From assembly GCA_900543085.1 (NCBI GenBank), contig UQQF01000010.1:1-59821 (forward strand): a stretch of 59,821 bases of DNA, given 5' to 3'. The notes under the pieces are model-generated. The model ran no database searches, was not told the DNA's origin, and saw only the letters and a program-made list of their open reading frames with translations. This document shows positions 35,103-44,584 of the stretch, one piece after another. The position numbers and the translations under genes were made by a program. Position 1 is the stretch's first letter. Each line of letters begins with the position of its first letter. The DNA is from an uncultured Eubacteriales bacterium. GTDB taxonomy: Bacteria; Bacillota; Clostridia; Oscillospirales; Oscillospiraceae.

Positions 35103-36265
35103 CATATCACTCTCACGCGGAGCACGTCGGGGTCTTTGAGTATCTCGGCGGTTATCTCGCCGTTGACCTTTTCCGCGAGGTCTATCATCGTGTAGGCATA
35201 GCCGCCGCGCGGCTTGTTTATCATGTGCTCAATGTTGATGTTGCGCGCAGATATCAGCTCGAGGATGGTGTTTATCTTGTTCGGGACGTTGCGGTGCAGC
35301 ACGCACAGCCGGCAGACGCCCAGGCGGTCGAGGCTGGCGTTGGGGAGGTTCACGCTGTTCTTGATGTTGCCGTTGGCGAGGTAGTCGTAGATCTCCTGCG
35401 CCGCCATGATGGAGCACTTCTCCTCGCTCTCGGGGGTACAGGCGCCCAGGTGCGGCAGGGTGATGCAGTTCTTGACGCCTATGAGCTTGGCGTTCGGGAA
35501 GTCGGTGACGTACTTGCCCACACGCCCGCTCTCCAGGGCGTCTATCATGGCGTCGTCATCCACGACCTCGGCGCGGCTCTCGTTCATGATGCGCACGCCG
35601 GGGCGCATGCTCGCCAGGGCGGCGGCGTTTATCATGTGGTGCGTGCCCTCGTTGTAGGGCACGTTGAGGCTGATGTAGTCGCAGGTGCGGAATATCTCCT
35701 CCACGTAGTCGACGTGTATGACATTGCGGCTCAGCCGCCACGCGCTCTCGATGGAGATGTACGGGTCGTAGCCGCGGACGGTCATGCCGAACTCCAGCGC
35801 CAGGTTGGCCACCAGGGAGCCGATGGCGCCGAGGCCTATCACGCCGAGGCTCTTGCCGCACAGCTCGGGGCCGGAGAAGGCGCTCTTGCCCTTCTCGACC
35901 AGCGCCGGAACATCGTCGCCCTTGTCGGCGATGGAGTTGACCCACTCGATGGCGCCCAGCATGTCGCGGCTGGCCAGGAGCATATCGAAGATTATCATCT
36001 CCTTAGTGGCGTCGGCGTTAGCTCCGGGGGCGTTGAAGACCACGATGCCGGCCTCCGCGCACTTCTCCACGGGGATGTTGTTCGTGCCCGCGCCCGCGCG
36101 GCCTATGCAGAGCAGCTCCGGCCAGAACTCCGTGCTGTGCAGGTCGGCGGAGCGTATGAGCAGCGCGTCCGGGTTCTCCACCTGGGAGCCGACCTCGCAG
36201 CCGTGCTTTTCGAGTATCTGCGTGCCCAGCGGGGAGATCGTGTTCATCGTGCGTATCTTAAACAT
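35102..36265 (-). CDS. serA: D-3-phosphoglycerate dehydrogenase
   Basis: The 387-residue enzyme oxidises 3-phosphoglycerate, the first step of serine synthesis. It has the NAD-binding GLGAIGSLVANLALEFGM motif, the catalytic Arg (NESRAEVVD), Glu and His (LPHLGACTPE) and a C-terminal ACT-like domain from about 320 that may sense serine. The ATG at 36265 has GAGGTG upstream and overlaps the end of serC by 8 bases, so the two form an operon in the order serC-serA. Confidence 0.94.
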   Translation of the reverse strand: MFKIRTMNTISPLGTQILEKHGCEVGSQVENPDALLIRSADLHSTEFWPELLCIGRAGAGTNNIPVEKCAEAGIVVFNAPGANADATKEMIIFDMLLASRDMLGAIEWVNSIADKGDDVPALVEKGKSAFSGPELCGKSLGVIGLGAIGSLVANLALEFGMTVRGYDPYISIESAWRLSRNVIHVDYVEEIFRTCDYISLNVPYNEGTHHMINAAALASMRPGVRIMNESRAEVVDDDAMIDALESGRVGKYVTDFPNAKLIGVKNCITLPHLGACTPESEEKCSIMAAQEIYDYLANGNIKNSVNLPNASLDRLGVCRLCVLHRNVPNKINTILELISARNINIEHMINKPRGGYAYTMIDLAEKVNGEITAEILKDPDVLRVRVI

Positions 36266-37343
36266 GGTGTGCCACCTCAAAATCCTTCATATATTCGGCC
36301 AGCGCCTTCGCGCCCTCCAGGGGCATGGCGTTGTAGAGCGACGCGCGCATCCCGCCCGTGAGCCTGTGACCCTTGACGTTAAGCAGCCCGCGCCCGGCCG
36401 CGCCCTTGCAGAACTCGGCGTCAAGCGCCTCGTCGCCGGTGCGGAAAGTCACGTTCATCATACTGCGAGAGCCGACCTCGGCGTGCGCGCGGTAGAGCCT
36501 GGAGTTGTCCAGCACGTCGTAGACTATGGCGCTGCGCTCGCGGCGGCGGCGATCCATCTCGGCCACGCCGCCCTGCTCCTCGACCCACTCCAGCACCAGG
36601 CCGAGCATATAGATGCACCAGCACGGCGGGGTGTTGAGCATGCTGTCCTTGTCTATCATCTTCTGATACGACATGATCTGCGGCGTGACGGCCGCCTCAT
36701 GTCCGGCAAAGCTCTTGTCTATGATGACCACCGTGAGTCCCGCGGGGGCGATGTTCTTCTGCGCGCCGGCGTAGATGAGCGCGTAGCGGCTGACGTCCAC
36801 GGGGTGGGACATGATCTCGCTGGACATGTCGCACACCAGCGGCACGCCCTTCGTCTCGGGGACGTAATCCCAGGCCGTGCCGAAGATGGTGTTGTTGGCG
36901 CAGTAGTGGAAGTACGCGCTCGCGCCGTCGACGTCCAGCTCCGACTGCGTCGGTATGTGGGTGTAGCCGTTGCCCTTGCCCTCGTAGGCGATGTGTACGG
37001 AGCCGTACTTGGCGGCCTCCCTGGCCGCTATGCCGGAGAAGTTGCCGGTCACGGCGTAGTCAGCGCCGCGCCCGTCCATGAGGTTGAGCGGTATGGCAGC
37101 GAACTGCGCGGTCGCCCCTCCCTGGAGAAAGAGCACCTCGTGAGTGTCCGGCACGCCGAGCAGGCGCTTGAAGCGCTCCTTGGCCTCTGAGTATATCTCG
37201 GCAAACTGACTGCCGCGGTGGCTCATCTCCATGACGCTCATGCCGCAGCCGTGCCAGTTGAGCATCTCTGAGCTCGCCCTCTTGAGCACCGGTTCCGGCA
37301 TGACCGCCGGGCCGGCCGCGAAATTATAAGCCCTGTCCACCAT
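36258..37343 (-). CDS. serC: Phosphoserine aminotransferase
   Basis: The 361-residue PLP enzyme makes phosphoserine from phosphohydroxypyruvate and glutamate. NFAAGPAVMPEPVL at the start, GGATAQFAAIPLNL, the Schiff-base Lys in YAGAQKNIAPAG and NVTFRTG are typical of SerC. It is followed by serA with an 8-base overlap. No serB is nearby in the window. Confidence 0.96.
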   Translation of the reverse strand: MVDRAYNFAAGPAVMPEPVLKRASSEMLNWHGCGMSVMEMSHRGSQFAEIYSEAKERFKRLLGVPDTHEVLFLQGGATAQFAAIPLNLMDGRGADYAVTGNFSGIAAREAAKYGSVHIAYEGKGNGYTHIPTQSELDVDGASAYFHYCANNTIFGTAWDYVPETKGVPLVCDMSSEIMSHPVDVSRYALIYAGAQKNIAPAGLTVVIIDKSFAGHEAAVTPQIMSYQKMIDKDSMLNTPPCWCIYMLGLVLEWVEEQGGVAEMDRRRRERSAIVYDVLDNSRLYRAHAEVGSRSMMNVTFRTGDEALDAEFCKGAAGRGLLNVKGHRLTGGMRASLYNAMPLEGAKALAEYMKDFEVAHHV

Positions 37344-37397
37344 TAACAGCAGTCCCTTCGTTCAAAGTATGATTTTACCCATAAGGTATACGATAAA

Positions 37398-38705
37398 TTA
37401 TATCTTTTTCCCCTCCTCCGAGTCAATAGCCGCTCCGACAAGCATTTGCCCGGATATTGACCGGATTTTAACCAATTTGACAAGCCCGCGCAGCTTTGTG
37501 CCCTCCACTTTGACCTCTGCGTAGTTCGGCGCATGGCCGAAGCTCCAGCCGTCCTCCTCGGTCTCAAACAGCACGGCCTGCTCGCTGCCCACGCACTGCT
37601 CCAGGTACTCGCGCTGCATCTGCGCCGCCACCTCGTGCGCGGCGTGGGCGCGCTCGTTCTTCACCGCGTGGGTGAGCTGGCCGGGCAGGGTGTCCGCCAC
37701 GGTGCCGGGGCGGCGTGAATACGGGAACACGTGCATGGACGCGAAGGCGCAGCGGCGGATGAACTCCAGCGTCTCGCCGAACTCCTCCTCCGTCTCGCCG
37801 GGGAAGCCGGTGATGAGGTCGGTGGTCAGCGCGCAGTTCGGGAAGTATCGCCTCAGCCGCTCGCACACGGCGTAGAACTCCTCAGTGGTGTACTTGCGGC
37901 GCATACGCTTGAGCACGCCGTCGCTGCCGGACTGCATCGACAGGTGGAAGTGCGGGCACAGCCCGGGTATCTTTGCCATGCGCTCGCACCACTCCTCGGT
38001 TATGACCGTCGGCTCAATGGAGCCGAGGCGGATCCTAACCTGCGGCGCCGCGTCGGCAACGGCCTCTATCGCGTCCGCCAGACCGGGTTTGCCGGGCAGG
38101 TCGCGGCCGTAGGAGGCGACTTCTATTCCCGTGAGGACTATCTCCTTATAGCCCTTAGCCGCCAGCTCCGCGGCCTGAGCGCGTATGCGCTCTGGCGGCA
38201 GCGAGCGCACGCCGCCGCGCGCGTAGGGGATTATGCAGTACGAGCAGAAGTTGGCGCAGCCGTCCTCTATCTTCAGCCAGGCGCGCGCGTGCCCGTCGTA
38301 GGCTCCGGCGGGCAGGTCTTCTATCGTCTTGCGCGCGAACGGGACGTCGATGTTCACGGCCTTGGCGCGCTCGCTCACCGCCCGCTCCACGGCGTCGACA
38401 AAGCCTTGCCGGTCGCCGCTGCCCCAGACAACGTCTGCCATGCCCTCGGCGGCCTTGGCGTCGGTCTGCGACCAGCAGCCGCACACCGCGCTGACCGCGC
38501 CCGGGTTCTCCCCGGCCAGGCGTCTGAGCGCCTGGCGGGACTTACGTCCGCTCTCGGCGGTGACGGCGCAGGTGTTGACGATGACGCAGTCGGCGCTCTC
38601 GCCACCGGCCGCCGGCTCATGCCCGCGCTCCTGCAGCATGGTCTCCATGGCCTGGGTCTCGTATTGGTTGACCTTGCAGCCGAGTGTGTATATAATGTAT
38701 TTCAT
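37398..38705 (-). CDS. mtaB: tRNA threonylcarbamoyladenosine methylthiotransferase MtaB
   Basis: A 435-residue radical-SAM methylthiotransferase: the N-terminal UPF0004 domain with cysteines (TLGCKVNQYE, NTCAVT, CGCWSQ) for the auxiliary cluster, the radical-SAM motif CSYCIIP (CxxxCxxC with the preceding Cys in GCANFC), and a C-terminal TRAM domain. It adds a methylthio group to t6A37 in tRNAs. TLGCKVNQYE supports MtaB over MiaB or RimO. It starts with ATG at 38705. Confidence 0.94.
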   Translation of the reverse strand: MKYIIYTLGCKVNQYETQAMETMLQERGHEPAAGGESADCVIVNTCAVTAESGRKSRQALRRLAGENPGAVSAVCGCWSQTDAKAAEGMADVVWGSGDRQGFVDAVERAVSERAKAVNIDVPFARKTIEDLPAGAYDGHARAWLKIEDGCANFCSYCIIPYARGGVRSLPPERIRAQAAELAAKGYKEIVLTGIEVASYGRDLPGKPGLADAIEAVADAAPQVRIRLGSIEPTVITEEWCERMAKIPGLCPHFHLSMQSGSDGVLKRMRRKYTTEEFYAVCERLRRYFPNCALTTDLITGFPGETEEEFGETLEFIRRCAFASMHVFPYSRRPGTVADTLPGQLTHAVKNERAHAAHEVAAQMQREYLEQCVGSEQAVLFETEEDGWSFGHAPNYAEVKVEGTKLRGLVKLVKIRSISGQMLVGAAIDSEEGKKI

Positions 38706-38793
38706 GGGATACCTCGCTTAAACCTGTAGTTTTACCCTGTCCGCCCCGCCAGGCGGAGCATTTTATCATCTGTCATCTGGGAGTGTGAACGTC

Positions 38794-39924
38794 TTGGAAA
38801 TATATCTAGACAATGCCGCGACCACCCGCGTCTGCCCTGAGGCGGCGCAGGCCGCGATGAACGCCATGCTGGACGACTACGGCAACCCCAGCTCCACGCA
38901 CGCGAAGGGCCGCGCGGCGCTCAAGCTGGTGATGAACGCGCGCAAGCAGCTCGCCAAAGCCCTCGGCTGCGAGCCTTGGGAGATAGTCTTTACCTCCTGC
39001 GGCTCCGAGAGCGACAACTGGGCGCTCTGGTCCGGCGCGGAGTACGTCTCGCGCAAGGGCGGGCACATCATCAGCTCCACGGTCGAGCACGACGCCATCC
39101 GCCGCGCCCTGGACGAGCTGGAGCGCCGCGGCTATGAGGTCACGCGCCTGACCCCGGGCGAGAGCGGCGCGGTCAGCGTGGAGCAGGTGCGCTCCGCGCT
39201 GAGGCCGGACACGATACTCGTCTCGCTGATGCTGGTGAACAACGAGACCGGCGCGGTGACCGACGTCTCCGCCATCTCAAAGGCGCTCAAGAGCGTCAAC
39301 CCCGACGCGCTCATGCACACGGACGCCGTGCAGGGCTTCCTCAAAGTCCCGTTCAAGGCCAAGACGCTCGGCGCAGACCTCATAAGCATCTCCGGGCACA
39401 AGATACACGCGCCCAAGGGCATAGGCGCGCTGTACATAAAAAGTGGCGTGCGTCTCAAGCCGCTTATCGTGGGCGGCGCGCAGGAGGACGGACGGCGCGC
39501 CGGCACGGAGAACGTGCCGTACATCTGCGCCTTCGGCGAGGCCGCCCGCATAGGCGCTGAGCGCGCTGCGGAGTACCAGGCGCACATGCGCGCCATGCGC
39601 GACCACGCCGTAGAGCGTCTGGAGCGCGAGAACCCCGGCCTCATCACCATCGGCGGCGGAGCGCCGCACATTCTCTCCATCTCCCTGCCCGGGTACAGGA
39701 GCGAGGTGCTGATGAACTTCCTGGAGGCCAGGGGCATCTACGTCTCCCGCTCCTCCGCCTGCAAAAAGGGCGCGCGCAGCCACGTGCTCGAGGCCATGGG
39801 TCTGCCCCCCGCCGTCATCGACGGCACGCTGCGCATCGGCCTCTCCCGCTACACCACCGTAGAGGAGATGGACGAGTTCTGCACCGCCATCCGCGAGGCT
39901 CGCGAAAGCCTGGCTCACAGCTGA
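38794..39924 (+). CDS. Cysteine desulfurase (NifS/IscS family)
   Basis: The 376-residue PLP enzyme has the N-terminus IYLDNAATTRVCPEA, the Schiff-base Lys in ISGHKIHAPKGIGALY and the active-site Cys loop SSACKKGAR. It releases sulfur from cysteine for Fe-S clusters and thiolated tRNA. The partner is unclear because no iscU or thiI is adjacent. Divergent mtaB is itself an Fe-S enzyme. The TTG at 38794 is favoured by GGGAG 10 bases upstream; the GTG at 38785 overlaps that site. Confidence 0.92.
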   Translation: MEIYLDNAATTRVCPEAAQAAMNAMLDDYGNPSSTHAKGRAALKLVMNARKQLAKALGCEPWEIVFTSCGSESDNWALWSGAEYVSRKGGHIISSTVEHDAIRRALDELERRGYEVTRLTPGESGAVSVEQVRSALRPDTILVSLMLVNNETGAVTDVSAISKALKSVNPDALMHTDAVQGFLKVPFKAKTLGADLISISGHKIHAPKGIGALYIKSGVRLKPLIVGGAQEDGRRAGTENVPYICAFGEAARIGAERAAEYQAHMRAMRDHAVERLERENPGLITIGGGAPHILSISLPGYRSEVLMNFLEARGIYVSRSSACKKGARSHVLEAMGLPPAVIDGTLRIGLSRYTTVEEMDEFCTAIREARESLAHS

Positions 39925-39976
39925 AACCGCGCAAATATCATATACCACTTGTCAATTCCCGTCAATGACGGCGTGC

Positions 39977-40010
39977 AAAACAGCCTCGAGGAACTCCTCG
40001 GGGCTGTTTT
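39977..40010 (+). terminator. Terminator after the cysteine desulfurase
   Basis: AAAACAGCCTCGAGG pairs with CCTCGGGGCTGTTTT around a 4-base loop, with T-tract. Confidence 0.85.
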
Positions 40011-40274
40011 GTTCCCCCGCCTGCGGCGCCTGCGGCTCAATTCTGAATATTATGTAAACTAATTTTCGACATATACCGACCTGTTTCGGCAAGATTCTAT
40101 GTTGGAAACTCTGTTGGAAGTGTGCGAAACTCAGCCAGGACTGCGTTTTTAAATTTACGTAAACTTAACATTTCCCCTCATTTTCAGACTCTGCCGCATA
40201 ATTGACGTAACCTTTGCCCGGCATAAACTCGTCCTGCGGAGAATAGCCTATACAAAAAGTCACGGAGGGGAAAC
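40011..40274 (+). promoter_or_regulatory. Intergenic region with dacF promoter
   Basis: TTGACG (40202-40207), 16 bases, TAAACT (40224-40229), about 45 bases before the gene. The AT-rich 130 bases upstream hold no gene or known RNA motif that I recognise. Confidence 0.6.
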
Positions 40275-41426
40275 ATGAAAAGGTTTGCCGCACTTACACT
40301 CGCGCTGTTGCTGCTGGGCGGCACAGGCGCGCTGGCCGTGCAGGACAGCGCCGCCGTAACCGTGGCCGCGCCCGCCGCTGTGCTAATGGAGAAGGTCACG
40401 GGCACCGTGCTTTACGCCAAGGGGGAGAGCGCCGAGCGCGCGCCCGCGTCGGTCACGAAGGTCATGACGCTGCTGCTGGCGGCGGAGGCGGTGGACTCCG
40501 GCGAGCTGTCGCTGGACGACACGGTCACGGCCTCCGCGCGCGCCGAGAGCATGGGCGGGAGCCAGATATGGCTCGAGCAGGGGGAGCAGATGAGCGTCGC
40601 AGAGATAATAAAGTGCATTGCCGTCGTCTCGGCCAACGACTGCGCCGTGGCGCTGGCCGAGCACATCTCTGGCAGCGAGGCGGCGTTTGTCCAGCGCATG
40701 AACGAGCGCGCGGCTCAGCTGGGACTGCAAAACACGCACTTTACAAACTGCACGGGGCTGTTTGACGACTCCGGGCACTACACCAGCGCGCTCGACCTGG
40801 CTGTCATGAGCCGCGAGCTTTTAAAGCACGACTGGATAAAGGATTACACCACCATCTGGATGGACACCATACGCGGCGGCGAGTTCGGGCTGTCCAACAC
40901 CAACCACCTGCTGCGCTCGCTGGACGGCTGCACGGGGCTGAAGACAGGCTGGACGACGCTGGCCGGATACTGCATCGCCGCCACGGCGGAGCGGGACGGG
41001 ACGGAGTACATAGCCGTCATAATGGGCTCCGACTCCGCCGAGCACCGCAACGCCGACGCCGCGGAGCTGATAAACTACGCCTTTGCCAACTGGACGCTCT
41101 GCCCCGTCGCGGACAGCGCCCTGCCGCCGGTGAGGGTCGTGGGCGGAGTGGCGGAGTCCGTGCAGCCCGGCATCTCCGGCGACGGCTATGTCCTGCTGTC
41201 CAAGAGCAGCGCCCAGTCGGTGGAGCGCAGCGTGAGCCTTCCCGACAGCGTCACGGCGCCGGTCGCCCCCGGGCAGCAGCTGGGCACGCTCACCCTCTCG
41301 TCCGGCGGCGAGGTCATCAGCGAGGTGCCCCTCACCGCGACGTCGGGAGTGGAGCGCATTTCGGCCGGAGGCGTGTTCTCAAACATGCTGCGAATACTCT
41401 TTTGTCTGCCCGCATCCTCCACCTGA
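40275..41426 (+). CDS. D-alanyl-D-alanine carboxypeptidase (DacF/PBP5-like)
   Basis: The 383-residue exported serine peptidase has a signal peptide (MKRFAALTLALLLLGGTGALA), the SxxK motif SVTK (about 58), the SxN motif as SAN, and KTG in LKTGWT (about 222). It trims the terminal D-Ala from peptidoglycan stems. The C-terminal beta-rich PBP5_C domain (about 270-365) is present and is followed by a hydrophobic end, short for a typical amphipathic anchor. AGGGG precedes the ATG. Confidence 0.94.
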   Translation: MKRFAALTLALLLLGGTGALAVQDSAAVTVAAPAAVLMEKVTGTVLYAKGESAERAPASVTKVMTLLLAAEAVDSGELSLDDTVTASARAESMGGSQIWLEQGEQMSVAEIIKCIAVVSANDCAVALAEHISGSEAAFVQRMNERAAQLGLQNTHFTNCTGLFDDSGHYTSALDLAVMSRELLKHDWIKDYTTIWMDTIRGGEFGLSNTNHLLRSLDGCTGLKTGWTTLAGYCIAATAERDGTEYIAVIMGSDSAEHRNADAAELINYAFANWTLCPVADSALPPVRVVGGVAESVQPGISGDGYVLLSKSSAQSVERSVSLPDSVTAPVAPGQQLGTLTLSSGGEVISEVPLTATSGVERISAGGVFSNMLRILFCLPASST

Positions 41427-41493
41427 GCCGCAATTTTCGGGGTTTTTCGCACATGCTCTCCCCACTTTGGCGTTGAGCGTCCAGATTTAACAC

Positions 41494-41521
41494 TTGTAAT
41501 TTCGGGAAATTGTAGTATAAT
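41494..41521 (+). promoter_or_regulatory. Promoter of pgi
   Basis: TTGTAA (41494-41499), 16 bases, TATAAT (41516-41521). Confidence 0.8.
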
Positions 41522-41570
41522 TCCGTTGTATGGCGAATGCCTGAAAAACTAATGACAAGGACTGAGGAAC

Positions 41571-42842
41571 ATGATCAAAGTCGACCTCACCGGCTGCTCG
41601 TCGTTCTTCGACGCGCCCGGCCCGGATTTTGCCGCCGCAGCAGCGGCACACAGGGTGCTCAGCGAGAAGACCGGCCAGGGCGCCGAGTTCACCGGCTGGC
41701 TTGAGCTGCCGCGCCTCATCAAGCGTACCGAGCTCAAGGGCATCATTGCCGCCGCGAACAAGATCCGCTCGCGCTCCAAGGCGCTGGTGGTGGTCGGCAT
41801 CGGCGGAAGCTACCTCGGCGCGCGCGGCGCCATCGAGCTGCTCCGCCCCATACAGGGCAAGGACTCGCCCCACGTCTACTTCGTGGGCAACGGTCTGAGC
41901 GGCGACTATATAAACGACATCATCGGCCAGCTCGGCGACGACGACTTTGACGTGAACGTCATAAGCAAGTCCGGCACCACGCTCGAGCCGGCGCTGAGCT
42001 TCCGCGTATTCCGCGAGCTGCTGGACAGAAAGTACGGCTCCGCCGCGAAGCGCCACATCTTCGCCACCACCGACGCCAACCGCGGCGTGCTGCACGACAT
42101 GGCCGTCGCCGAGGGCTGGGAGCGTTTTGTCGTCCCTGACGACGTCGGCGGCCGCTACAGCGTACTGTCCGCCGTCGGCCTGCTGCCGATGGCCGTCGCC
42201 GGCATAGACGTGGCCGCGATCATCGACCACGCGATAGAGTTCTTCCAGGAGCTCGACCTGCGCAGCCCCGAGAACCCCGCCTGGCAGTATGCCGCCGCAA
42301 GGCAGCACCTCTACAGCCGCGGCTACGGCATCGAGCTGCTGGCTTGCTATGAGCCCAGTTTCCGGTTCATGGCCGAGTGGTGGAAGCAGCTCTACGGCGA
42401 GAGCGAGGGCAAGAACGGCATAGGCATCTTCCCCGCCAGCCTGGAGTACACCGCCGACCTGCACTCCATGGGTCAGTACGTCCAGGACGGACCGCGCAGC
42501 ATGTTCGAGACCGTCGTCAGCTTTGCCGAGCCGCTCAGCAAGCGCTCCGTGCCCTTCCGCATGGGCGACCCCGACAAGCTCAACTACCTCGCCGGCCGCG
42601 ACTTCTCCGCCGTCTGCGCCACCGCGCGCGAGGCCGTCAAGGCCGCGCACATCTCCGGCGGCGTGCCAAACATCGCCGTCAGCGCAGACAGGCGCGACGA
42701 ATATGGCTTCACCGAGCTCGTCTGCTTCTTCGAGCTCGCCTGCGGCATCAGCGGCTACATGTCCGGCGTCAACCCGTTCAACCAGCCCGGCGTCGAGGCC
42801 TACAAGAAGAACATGTTCAAAATGCTAGGAAAACCTGAGTAA
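41571..42842 (+). CDS. pgi: Glucose-6-phosphate isomerase
   Basis: The 423-residue enzyme interconverts glucose-6-phosphate and fructose-6-phosphate. The sugar-phosphate loop (VVVGIGGSYLGARGAIE, VISKSGTTLEPALSF), TTDANRG and the catalytic C-terminal GVNPFNQPGVEAYKK segment are present. This is the shorter Firmicutes form. AGGAACATG gives a modest ribosome site. A terminator and repeat A2 follow. Confidence 0.97.
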   Translation: MIKVDLTGCSSFFDAPGPDFAAAAAAHRVLSEKTGQGAEFTGWLELPRLIKRTELKGIIAAANKIRSRSKALVVVGIGGSYLGARGAIELLRPIQGKDSPHVYFVGNGLSGDYINDIIGQLGDDDFDVNVISKSGTTLEPALSFRVFRELLDRKYGSAAKRHIFATTDANRGVLHDMAVAEGWERFVVPDDVGGRYSVLSAVGLLPMAVAGIDVAAIIDHAIEFFQELDLRSPENPAWQYAAARQHLYSRGYGIELLACYEPSFRFMAEWWKQLYGESEGKNGIGIFPASLEYTADLHSMGQYVQDGPRSMFETVVSFAEPLSKRSVPFRMGDPDKLNYLAGRDFSAVCATAREAVKAAHISGGVPNIAVSADRRDEYGFTELVCFFELACGISGYMSGVNPFNQPGVEAYKKNMFKMLGKPE

Positions 42843-42880
42843 AATGAATGGACGCCCCTGCGGGGCGTCCATTCATTTTA
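42842..42880. terminator. Terminator after pgi
   Basis: AAAATGAATGGACGCCC pairs with GGGCGTCCATTCATTTT. Repeat A2 begins about 6 bases further on. Confidence 0.85.
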
Positions 42881-42885
42881 GGTGG

Positions 42886-43255
42886 AAATTGTTAATCCCG
42901 CCCGACGTACACGCCGCCGGGCGGGATTTTATTTGAATTGTTCGCGCTGCGCGCGAATTCTGCCGAAGGCTTTTTTATTTGGGTGCTGGATTGTACGTTT
43001 CGGGCATAGCCCGCTTGCGGGGGTCGCGGGCATGCAATTCGCAGCAAACGCAGAGATTTAGGTGCGCTGTGCGCCGGGTGGGGGACGTGGTTGCGGTGAG
43101 TCGGGCGCTCTGGCTCGCGGCGGTGCCGCATCGCGACGGACGTGCGCTGTGCGCCTTAGACCTAGCGGGCGGGGGCTCTTTTCCCTTTGAACAACATCGT
43201 TTTTGCGCCCCCGCAAAAACTCTTGATGCGTCTTGCGCGCATCAAGCGGGCGTGC
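42886..43255 (+). repeat. Intergenic structured repeat, family A, copy 2
   Basis: About 370 bp, same orientation as A1 and also placed just after a terminator. The shared-loop hairpin is at 42894-42928 (loop 42904-42918). The stems GTTTTTGCG/CGCAAAAAC and CTTGATGCG/CGCATCAAG correspond to A1 stems but differ at paired positions. Here the flanking genes are in tandem, not convergent. Confidence 0.85.
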
Positions 43256-43436
43256 AAGCATAAACCGCAGGCAGAAACCGCATGTCGCCACACGCGGAAA
43301 CGTGCGATGCGCGTCTTTCGTTAACATATTCAAAACTTTGCTTTTACATGTTGCACTCTTGCCGGAAAAATGGTAAGCTGTATGTACCATGAGTCGGCAG
43401 CAAGTGCTGCACTTTATAAAAAGGAGCGTGACTGAC
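43256..43436 (+). promoter_or_regulatory. Promoter region of the P-loop gene
   Basis: TTGCAC (43351-43356), 17 bases, TAAGCT (43374-43379) lies 58 bases before the gene. The remainder between the repeat and the promoter has no recognised feature. Confidence 0.6.
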
Positions 43437-43850
43437 ATGGTCAAAGTTATCGTGGGCCTGAAGGGGTCCGGCAAGACGAAGAAGCTCGTCGAGCTCGTGA
43501 GCAAAGCCATAAGCGAGGAGCAGGGTGACGTCATCTGCATCGAAAAGGACAGGAATCTCACGTTTGATATACCCTACCAGGCCCGACTGATTTATGCCAG
43601 CGACTACCAGATAGGAACTTTTGAGTTCATGAAGGGCTTCATCAGCGGTCTTCGCGCCGGGAATTATGACATTTCCCACATATTCATAGACAACTTCCAC
43701 AAGCTCTTTAACAGTAACACAGAGGCCGAGACCGTCGACTTCCTCAACTGGCTGAACAGCTTTGCGGAAAACGAAGGCATCCGCTTTACCATAACCATGA
43801 CCGCCGACCCCGAGACTCTCGGCGAGGAAATCAAAAAGTACGTAATGTGA
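43437..43850 (+). CDS. Small P-loop ATP-binding protein, function unknown
   Basis: A 137-residue protein with Walker A GLKGSGKT at residues 7-14 and a Walker B-like strand HIFIDN (about 80). It resembles a widespread Firmicutes family of small P-loop proteins annotated only as ATP-binding. Size and the strand order resemble thymidine-kinase-like folds, but no lid or zinc site is seen. AAGGAG precedes the ATG at 43437; an upstream ATG at 43389 lacks a site. The gene is flanked by its own promoter and a terminator. Confidence 0.75.
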   Translation: MVKVIVGLKGSGKTKKLVELVSKAISEEQGDVICIEKDRNLTFDIPYQARLIYASDYQIGTFEFMKGFISGLRAGNYDISHIFIDNFHKLFNSNTEAETVDFLNWLNSFAENEGIRFTITMTADPETLGEEIKKYVM

Positions 43851-43854
43851 TTTG

Positions 43855-43897
43855 AAAAAATCACCCGGCCAGTCCGCGGACTGGCCGGGTTTTTTAT
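43855..43897. terminator. Bidirectional terminator
   Basis: ACCCGGCCAGTCC pairs with GGACTGGCCGGGT, with an A6 run before and a T-tract after, between convergent genes. Confidence 0.9.
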
Positions 43898-44572
43898 TTA
43901 GTTGCCGGACGGAAAATACGGCATCAGCGCCGCCGCCACTCCTGCGATGGGCATGGTCTGGAGCCATACCTTGCCCGGGCCTGTAAGCAGAGTATTGAAA
44001 AGGCCCTCGCCGCCCAGGAGCTTGTTCTTCAGCCCCGGAACCTGGCGTATGTCCATCTGTACGCTGGCCTCGAAGCCAGCCACGTTGCCCGTATCGGCTA
44101 TGAGCTGCTCGCCGGGCGCAAGCTCCATTTCAAACACGTCGCCGTCTATCTCGACGAAGGCCAGACCCTCGCCGCTCAGGCGCTGCATGATGAAGCCCTC
44201 GCCGCCGAACAGCCCGGCGCCCAGCTTCTTGTTGAACACGACCTCCAGCCTGACTCCGGGAGTGCTGGCCAGGAAGCTGCGCTTTTGCATGACCAGCTCA
44301 TTGTCCGGCGAAATACGCATCGGCAGTATGCGTCCCGGGAAGCTGGTGCCGAAGGCGATCACGCCGTCTCCCTGAGCCGTGTAGATGTTCTGAAACATGC
44401 TGTCTCCGGAAAATGCGCGCGCGAACATCTTGCCCACTCCGCCGCCGCGCGTCTCCATCTTTATGTTCGGCGTCTGCCAGACCATGGAGCCGCGCTCCGT
44501 GATCATCGACTCGCCGTCGCTCAGGCTGCATATCACGACCGGGAACTCCCCGCCTTTGATTTCGTACTTCAC
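43898..44572 (-). CDS. AIM24/TIGR00266-family protein
   Basis: The 224-residue product is a beta-rich protein of the AIM24/TIGR00266 family, with repeated glycine-rich segments (GGGVGKMFARAFSGDSMFQN, GGEGFIMQRLSGEG, LLGGEGLFNTLLTGPGKVWLQ). The family role in bacteria is unknown. It begins with ATG at 44572 after AGGAGG-like AGTAGGAGG. The def-like gene lies 12 bases upstream on the same strand, so the two may be co-transcribed. Confidence 0.85.
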   Translation of the reverse strand: MKYEIKGGEFPVVICSLSDGESMITERGSMVWQTPNIKMETRGGGVGKMFARAFSGDSMFQNIYTAQGDGVIAFGTSFPGRILPMRISPDNELVMQKRSFLASTPGVRLEVVFNKKLGAGLFGGEGFIMQRLSGEGLAFVEIDGDVFEMELAPGEQLIADTGNVAGFEASVQMDIRQVPGLKNKLLGGEGLFNTLLTGPGKVWLQTMPIAGVAAALMPYFPSGN

Positions 44573-44584
44573 GTGTTTTCCCTC

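Noticed and set aside
43322..43336. Shared AACATATTCAAAAC stretch before the P-loop gene and the LTA-synthase-like gene (53026-53039)
   Set aside because: It lies in promoter spacers or upstream of them and is too short to call an operator with two examples.
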